Part shown: positions 27,977 to 33,378 of the stretch, piece after piece
Layout: the number at the start of each line of letters is the position of its first letter
Position numbering within the stretch: position 1 is the first letter of the stretch
Source of the DNA: Halomonas sp.
GTDB lineage: Bacteria > Pseudomonadota > Gammaproteobacteria > Pseudomonadales > Halomonadaceae
Length of the DNA: 33,378 nt
Assembly: GCA_003552795.1 (NCBI GenBank)
Contig: PUOM01000038.1
Span: 1 to 33,378, forward strand
Reading direction: 5' to 3'
Notes under the pieces: generated by a model
Seen by the model: only the letters and a program-made list of their open reading frames with translations
The model's database searches: none
Told to the model about the DNA's origin: nothing
Position numbers and translations under genes: made by a program

Positions 27977-28009
27977 TCCTTTTTTTGCGGGAGGGGTGAG
28001 GGAACCCTC
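27977..28009 (-). promoter_or_regulatory. Candidate preQ1-I riboswitch aptamer overlapping the yhhQ Shine-Dalgarno
   Basis: mRNA sense GAGGG-UUCCCUCAC-CCCUC-CCGC-AAAAAAA-GGA; H-type pseudoknot possible with loop CCU pairing to tail AGG. Confidence 0.65.
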
Positions 28010-28045
28010 GTGAAACGGGCTGACGGGGTCAGCGTGCGGTCGCGC

Positions 28046-28074
28046 ATTATACGGACCCCACTCGCCGCTGGCCA
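28046..28074 (-). promoter_or_regulatory. yhhQ promoter
   Basis: Minus strand TGGCCA-17 bp-TATAAT (perfect -10). Confidence 0.65.
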
Positions 28075-28088
28075 TGCCGACCAACGCA

Positions 28089-28112
28089 GACGCCGCCCCG
28101 AAGGGCGGCGTC
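28089..28112 (-). terminator. Hairpin downstream of prpE with UUCG tetraloop on the transcript strand
   Basis: Plus strand GACGCCGCCC-CGAA-GGGCGGCGTC; minus-strand loop TTCG. Confidence 0.6.
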
Positions 28113-28133
28113 ATGCGAGGCACGCTCAGCGGG

Positions 28134-30044
28134 TCAGAGCTGACGCGCATCCTGGGAGGCGCCCACCGAACGCGACTTCATGGCGTCGTGAACGTCCTGC
28201 AGGCTGGCCGGATCGTCGATGGTGGACGGCACGCCGTACTCCTTGCCGTCGGCGATATTGCGCAGCAGCTTGCGCAGGATCTTGCCGGAGCGAGTCTTGG
28301 GCAGGCGATCCACCACCAGCACCTGCTTGAAGCAGGCAATGGGCCCGATCTTGTCGCGCACCAGGGCGATCAGCTCCTGCTCGAGATCATCCTCACGTCC
28401 CTCGAACCCATCCTTGGGAATCACCAACCCGATGGGCAGCTGGCCCTTCAGGGCATCGTGGATACCGATCACCGCGCACTCGGCCACCGCCGAATGGGCG
28501 CCGACGACCTCTTCCATCTCGCCGGTGGAGAGGCGATGGCCGGCCACGTTGATGACGTCGTCGGTGCGTCCCATGATGAACAGGTAGCCATCCTCATCCA
28601 CATAGCCGCCGTCGCCGGTCAGGTAGTAGCCCGGGAAGGCCGCCATGTAGGCCGAATGGAAGCGCTGCGGGTCACCCCAGACGCCGACCAGGCAGCCCGG
28701 CGGCATCGGCTGCTTGATCACCACGGCCCCCTGTTCCATGGGGCCCATGCGCTCCCCCTCGCGGTCGAGGATCTGCACGTCGAAGCCCGGCACCGGCACG
28801 GTGGCACTGCCCGCCTTGGTGGGCATCGGCTCCAGGCCATGCAGGTTGGCGGCAATGGGCCAGCCGCTCTCGGTCTGCCACCAGTGATCGATCACCGGCA
28901 CGTCGAGCAGATCGTCCAGCCAGTGGAAGGTAGGCGGATCGAGGCGCTCACCGGCCAGGAACAGCGCCTTCATGCAGGAGATGTCGTACTCCTCGAGAAG
29001 CTTGCCGTCCGGATCCTCCTTCTTGATGGCCCGGAAGGCCGTGGGCGCCGTGAAGAAGCTCTTGACCTGATACTCCTCGATCAGCCGCCAGAAGGCACCG
29101 GCATCCGGTGTCTTCACCGGCTTGCCTTCGTAGACCACGCTGGTGGCCCCGCGCAGCAGCGGCGCATAGACGATATAGGAGTGACCCACTACCCAGCCCA
29201 CGTCCGAGGCGGAGAAGAACACCTCGCCGGGCTCAACGTCGTAGATGACATCCATGGAATAGGCCAGGGCCACCGCATAGCCGCCGGTGTCGCGAACCAC
29301 GCCCTTGGGCTTGCCGGTGGTGCCGGAGGTGTAGAGCACGTAGAGCGGGTCGGTGCCCTTTACCGGCACGCAGTCGGCCGGTTCGGCCTGAGCCATCAGG
29401 GCGGCCCAATCGTGGTCGCGCTCGCCCAGCTCGGCGGTGTGCTGCTCGCGCTGGAAGATCACGCAGGCATCAGGCTTGTGGGCACTCTGCTCGATAGCCG
29501 AATCGATGATGCCCTTGTAGGGCAGCACCTTGGTGCCCTCTATCCCGCAGGAGGCCGCGACCACTGCCTTGGGCGCGGCGTCTTCGATACGCACGGCCAG
29601 CTCGTGGGGGGCAAAGCCGCCGAAGACCACCGAGTGCACCGCGCCCAGGCGCGCGCAGGCGTACATGGCCACCAGCGCTTCGGGCACCATGGGCATGTAG
29701 ATCACCACCCGGTCGCCCTTCTCCACCCCCAGCTCCCTGAGAGCACCGGCGAAGCTGGCCACCTGGTCGCGCATCTCGCGATAGGTCAGGGTGCGCTTGG
29801 AGTCGGTGACCGGCGAGTCCCAGAAGATCGCCGGCTGATCGCCGCGCCCCTGCTCCACGTGGTGGTCCAGCGCCGCATAGGAGATATTCAGCTCGCCGTC
29901 GGCAAACCAGCGCGCATGGTCGGCCTCATCGTAGTGAAGGATCTGGGTCGGGGCCTTGAACCAGGGAATTCGACGGGCCTGCTCGGCCCAGAAGCTCTCC
30001 GGCTGCTCGATGGAGCGGCGAAATTCGTTGGCGTAAGTGCTCAT
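28134..30044 (-). CDS. prpE: Propionyl-CoA/acyl-CoA synthetase (PrpE-like, AMP-forming)
   Basis: YTSGTTGKPKGVVRDTGGYAVAL, HWWQTESGWPIA, GRTDDVINVAGHRLSTGEMEE, LPKTRSGKILRK. Confidence 0.88.
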   Translation of the reverse strand: MSTYANEFRRSIEQPESFWAEQARRIPWFKAPTQILHYDEADHARWFADGELNISYAALDHHVEQGRGDQPAIFWDSPVTDSKRTLTYREMRDQVASFAGALRELGVEKGDRVVIYMPMVPEALVAMYACARLGAVHSVVFGGFAPHELAVRIEDAAPKAVVAASCGIEGTKVLPYKGIIDSAIEQSAHKPDACVIFQREQHTAELGERDHDWAALMAQAEPADCVPVKGTDPLYVLYTSGTTGKPKGVVRDTGGYAVALAYSMDVIYDVEPGEVFFSASDVGWVVGHSYIVYAPLLRGATSVVYEGKPVKTPDAGAFWRLIEEYQVKSFFTAPTAFRAIKKEDPDGKLLEEYDISCMKALFLAGERLDPPTFHWLDDLLDVPVIDHWWQTESGWPIAANLHGLEPMPTKAGSATVPVPGFDVQILDREGERMGPMEQGAVVIKQPMPPGCLVGVWGDPQRFHSAYMAAFPGYYLTGDGGYVDEDGYLFIMGRTDDVINVAGHRLSTGEMEEVVGAHSAVAECAVIGIHDALKGQLPIGLVIPKDGFEGREDDLEQELIALVRDKIGPIACFKQVLVVDRLPKTRSGKILRKLLRNIADGKEYGVPSTIDDPASLQDVHDAMKSRSVGASQDARQL

Positions 30045-30233
30045 GATCGTCCTGTAGCAGGTCAGTGGCGTCGAATGAATTGTTGACACTGTAATGCACA
30101 TCGACGGCGATGCCTTCATACGATAGGCTAACTTTCGACAAAAGGTGGAGATGTCAGCGGTCACATTGTCAACAACGTGACGTGGATCAAACCCTGGCTC
30201 AACGCTGATGGGCACTCGCCCCCTCCGGCTTGC

Positions 30234-30262
30234 TTGGACTATGCTTTAATCAAGTGCTAAAT
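30234..30262 (+). promoter_or_regulatory. Candidate sigma70 promoter for the ArsR-family gene
   Basis: TTGGAC (30234-30239), 17 bp, CTAAAT (30257-30262). Confidence 0.35.
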
Positions 30263-30409
30263 GAGCAAAGCACGCTCGCCAGGGAACGGCCAGGACCCAG
30301 AGAGTCACGGGGCGCAGCCATGGGGACTTGACCTGAATGGCTGGCCGCGAGAGGAAGCCAGGGGTGAACGGCCAACCATCATCAGCACCTGCCAGCGCGG
30401 GGAATCAAC

Positions 30410-30733
30410 ATGGGCAATTCCAACAGCACCTCAGCACGCCTCCTCGCCGGAGGGGACGACGCCATCGATCGGGCCTCGGCGCTGCTCAAGGCCATGGCCA
30501 ATGATAACCGGTTGCGCATCCTGTGCCTGCTCGATGGGCAGGAGCTATCGGTGACCGAGCTCAACAACCGACTCACCCTGAGCCAATCGGCGCTCTCCCA
30601 GCACCTGGCGATCCTGCGCCGGGAGAAACTGGTCACCACCCGGCGGGCCTCCCAGACCATCTATTATTCCTGGCACGGCGACAGTGCCCATACCATCATC
30701 GACGCCCTGGGCCGGCTGGGACTGGCCGACTAG
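30410..30733 (+). CDS. ArsR-family transcriptional regulator
   Basis: LLKAMANDNRLRILCLLDGQELSVTELNNRLTLSQSALSQHLAILRREKLVTTRRASQTIYYSW. Confidence 0.9.
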   Translation: MGNSNSTSARLLAGGDDAIDRASALLKAMANDNRLRILCLLDGQELSVTELNNRLTLSQSALSQHLAILRREKLVTTRRASQTIYYSWHGDSAHTIIDALGRLGLAD

Positions 30734-31794
30734 CGGCGACGCAGGGGGCTCTGCTCCAGCACCTCGAGCCCCTTCTCCAGCGCCCGCTCCACCCCGGCCG
30801 AGACGGCCGCTCCCAGACGATCGGCGAACCGGCGACGCGGCTCGAGACGCAGGTGAATCACCCGCGCCTCCCGCATGCGCTCCACCAGGTAGGCCTCGCT
30901 GGTGCCCAGCGCATCCACCAGGCCGCGTTTGAGGGCTTCGCGGCCGTACCAGGTCTCCCCGGTGGCCACCGTCTCGATATCCAGCGCCGGGCGTCGCTCG
31001 GCCACATGCTGCTTGAACAGCGCATGGACGCTCTCGAGATCATCGATGAATTTCTCGCGCCCCTCCTCGCTGTTTTCTCCCAGCACCGTCAGGGTGCGCT
31101 TGTAGCGCCCGGCGGTCAGCACCTCCACATCGATGTCATGGCGCTTGAGCAGCCGGTGGATATTGGGGATCTGGGCCACCACGCCGATGGAGCCCACCAC
31201 CGCCAGCGGCGCGGCGCGCACCTGGTCGGCGCCGCAGGCCATCAGGTAACCGCCGCTGGCGGCGACCTTGTCCACGCAGACGGTGGTCTTGAGGCCCGCC
31301 TCGCGCAGCCGGTCGAGTTCGGCGGCGGCCAGCCCGTAGGCATGCACCAGTCCGCCGGCCGACTCCAGCCGGACAATCACCTCGTCCCCCTTGTCGGCGG
31401 CATCGATCAGCGCCGAGACCTCCTCGGCCAGCCGGCCCGTGGCGCTGGCACGAATGTCGCCATGAAAGTCGATCACCCAGGCAATGGGCCGACGGCGCGT
31501 CGCTTCCTTGTCCTCGCTCTTGTCCGCGGCCTTGGCCCCCGCCTTGCCGCGCGCCTTGTCCTCGCGCCGAAACCCCTTGATCAGGCGCTTGCGGGCGCCG
31601 GGCTCACTGGCGGCCAGGGTCAGGCGCCGGCGGCGGTAGTCCCGGGTGTGGTTGAGCTCATCGAGGCGCAGCCGGGTCCGCTCGGTGGCCTCGCCGCGGA
31701 CCCGGGCCACCAGCGCCACCGCCAGCGCAATGATCACCACCAGGCTCAGCAGCTGAGCCAGAAACATGCCGAAATCGGCCAGCCAATCGTTCAT
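30730..31794 (-). CDS. sohB: SohB-type signal peptide peptidase/S49 serine protease
   Basis: VIDFHGDIRASATGRLAEEVSALI, ASGGYLMACGADQVRAAPLAVVGSIGVV, VLTAGRYKRTLTVLGENSEEGREKF. Confidence 0.92.
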   Translation of the reverse strand: MNDWLADFGMFLAQLLSLVVIIALAVALVARVRGEATERTRLRLDELNHTRDYRRRRLTLAASEPGARKRLIKGFRREDKARGKAGAKAADKSEDKEATRRRPIAWVIDFHGDIRASATGRLAEEVSALIDAADKGDEVIVRLESAGGLVHAYGLAAAELDRLREAGLKTTVCVDKVAASGGYLMACGADQVRAAPLAVVGSIGVVAQIPNIHRLLKRHDIDVEVLTAGRYKRTLTVLGENSEEGREKFIDDLESVHALFKQHVAERRPALDIETVATGETWYGREALKRGLVDALGTSEAYLVERMREARVIHLRLEPRRRFADRLGAAVSAGVERALEKGLEVLEQSPLRRR

Positions 31795-31906
31795 ACATCT
31801 CTCCTGTGCATATGGGGGCGCCTATCGGGGCCACTCTCTCCAGAGTCGGGCAAACATGATATTGTCACGCAACTGCGGCACGGCAACACTACCCAAGGAG
31901 AACGCC

Positions 31907-32188
31907 ATGTCCTCATCGCCAATCCAGAAGACCCGCGTCATCAACGAGCTGCGCGGTTTCATCAAGAAACTGCTACAGGATCCAAAGATCCTCGAACAGT
32001 CCCTCGAGGTTGCCCGGCGCCACCTGCCCGACGGCAGCAGCAGCGCCGTGATGGCGCGCATTGCCAACGAGATCTCGGAGACCACCAGCGTACATATCCC
32101 GGAGGACCCTGCCGAACACTCCGAGGCCGACCGACTCTTTCTGGAACTGCTCAAGGAAGTGGTCGACGAGGAGCAGGCGCTCTACTGA
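31907..32188 (+). CDS. Small protein of unknown function (93 aa)
   Basis: AAGGAG RBS then ATG at 31907; charged sequence with no family I recognise. Confidence 0.65.
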   Translation: MSSSPIQKTRVINELRGFIKKLLQDPKILEQSLEVARRHLPDGSSSAVMARIANEISETTSVHIPEDPAEHSEADRLFLELLKEVVDEEQALY

Positions 32189-32224
32189 GGGGAGCGGGGA
32201 CGCGGCCGGCCCACTCTGGTAGAA

Positions 32225-32255
32225 TGTAAAGCATTGTTTCAACAAAGGCTTTACA
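32225..32255. promoter_or_regulatory. Nested dyad immediately upstream of thiI
   Basis: TGTAAAGC-a-TTGTT-tc-AACAA-ag-GCTTTACA; overlaps a TAGAAT -10-like hexamer (32220-32225); followed by GATTTTTC. Confidence 0.5.
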
Positions 32256-32266
32256 GATTTTTCACG

Positions 32267-33378
32267 ATGTACTACCAGCTCAAGCTGTTTCCCGAGATCA
32301 CCATCAAGTCGCGCTCGGTGCGGCGCCATATGACACGCTGCCTCGCCGCCAACGTGCGCAACACCCTGCGCCAGCTTGACCGGCGCGTGAAGGTGCAGGA
32401 GCGCTGGGACAGCCTGCAGGTCGCAGTACCCGATGATCTGCCCGCTTCGCGTCTGAGCGCCGTTCAGGCGCGGCTGACGCGCATTCCCGGTATCCACGAG
32501 GTGCAGGCCGCCGAGGAGGTGGGCTTCGACGACCTCGAGGATATCGCCCGCCGGGTGGTCCCGCTGTGGCAGCGGGCGATCGCCGGGCGCAGCTTTCGGG
32601 TCTCCGCCAAGCGCCGCGGCAAGCACGCCTTCACCTCCGCCGACATGGAACGCCGGCTGGGCGCGCGCCTGCTGGCGGCCGAGCCCACCGCGCGCGTCGA
32701 CCTGCGCCGTGCCGAGGTCGACGTCCCGGTGCAGGTAGTGGACGATCGCCTGCGCCTGATACGCCAGCGCTGGCCGGGAATGGGCGGCTACCCCCTGGGG
32801 ATGCAGGGCCAGGCCATGGCGCTGATCTCCGGCGGATACGACTCCCCGGTAGCGGCCTGGCGGATGATCCGCCGCGGCATCAAGACCCACTTCCTGTTCT
32901 TCAACCTGGGCGGGGCCGAACATGAGCGCGGCGTGCGCGAGGTCACCCACCACCTCTGGCAGCGCTACAGCCTGTCGCACCGCGTCTCGTTCATCTCGGT
33001 GCCTTTCGAGCCGGTGGTGGCCGAGATTCTCAGGAAGGTGCCCGACGGTCTCATGGGCGTGGTGCTCAAGCGCACGATGGTGCGCGCCGCCTCGCGCATC
33101 GCCCGCCGCGCCCGGGTGCCTGCACTGGTCACCGGCGACGCCATCGCCCAGGTCTCCAGCCAGACCCTGAGCAACCTGGCGCTGATCGACGAGGCCAGCG
33201 AGCTGCCGGTACTGCGCCCGCTGCTCACCGAGGACAAGATGAGCATCATCGATCAGGCTCGCCGGATCGATACCGCCCGCTTCGCCGAGGCGATGCCTGA
33301 GTACTGCGGCGTGATCTCCCGGCGCCCCCACACTCGCGCCAGGCAAGACCGGATCGCGGCCGCCGAGGCCGGCATCGA
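32267..33378 (+). CDS. thiI: tRNA 4-thiouridine sulfurtransferase, 3' end truncated by the window
   Basis: KLFPEITIKSRSVRRHM, THUMP region, SGGYDSPVAAWRM PP-loop, ALVTGDAIAQVSSQTLSNL, PEYCGVISRRP. Confidence 0.95.
   Translation, partial: MYYQLKLFPEITIKSRSVRRHMTRCLAANVRNTLRQLDRRVKVQERWDSLQVAVPDDLPASRLSAVQARLTRIPGIHEVQAAEEVGFDDLEDIARRVVPLWQRAIAGRSFRVSAKRRGKHAFTSADMERRLGARLLAAEPTARVDLRRAEVDVPVQVVDDRLRLIRQRWPGMGGYPLGMQGQAMALISGGYDSPVAAWRMIRRGIKTHFLFFNLGGAEHERGVREVTHHLWQRYSLSHRVSFISVPFEPVVAEILRKVPDGLMGVVLKRTMVRAASRIARRARVPALVTGDAIAQVSSQTLSNLALIDEASELPVLRPLLTEDKMSIIDQARRIDTARFAEAMPEYCGVISRRPHTRARQDRIAAAEAGI

Noticed and set aside
28074-30086. 670-aa + strand ORF
   Set aside because: Entirely antisense to prpE, which has clear family motifs.
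30261-30554. Possible upstream ORF overlapping the ArsR-family gene
   Set aside because: Out of frame, begins within the predicted promoter region, and has no convincing RBS or protein character.
30523-32229. 568-aa + strand ORF
   Set aside because: Antisense to sohB and out of frame with the ArsR and small ORFs.
31973-33346. 457-aa minus-strand ORF
   Set aside because: Antisense to thiI, which has clear motifs on the + strand.

Overview
GC-rich gammaproteobacterial chromosomal window, Halomonadaceae-like by gene content (inference only). It is almost entirely ordinary housekeeping and accessory genes. I saw no phage, transposon, CRISPR array or obvious defence island. From left to right: the cysI 3' end with a DUF934 gene; an Smr-domain gene; a membrane-anchored GGCT-like gene; arsC-like/wrbA/DUF2069; a large GAF-PAS-LOV-GGDEF-EAL protein; cytochrome c' and a cytochrome b561-like gene; azlC/azlD; pdxH; a Pat-type protein acetyltransferase divergent from an HDAC-family deacetylase; an XRE-cupin regulator; fdhD divergent from DUF1244-moaB-moeA; acpH; tusDCB-tusE; a BI-1/YccA gene; a Nudix gene; tRNA-Ser(TGA); yaeQ; a CvrA-type antiporter; an NMT1/THI5-like binding protein overlapping an exonuclease/GIY-YIG fusion; a YbfF-like esterase; yhhQ; prpE; an ArsR regulator; sohB; a small orphan ORF; and partial thiI. 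The strongest non-obvious signals are: (1) a 33-nt element before yhhQ that looks like a preQ1-I riboswitch with the Shine-Dalgarno inside the aptamer tail and a perfect TATAAT upstream; (2) a LOV-type blue-light sensor motif in the c-di-GMP protein, with an eroded GGDEF site and an intact EAL site; (3) a 20-bp FNR/ANR/DNR-type dyad before cytochrome c'; (4) a divergent acetyltransferase/deacetylase pair in the same window as a plausible acyl-CoA synthetase substrate; and (5) several regulatory dyads. All family calls come from motif reading without database searches.
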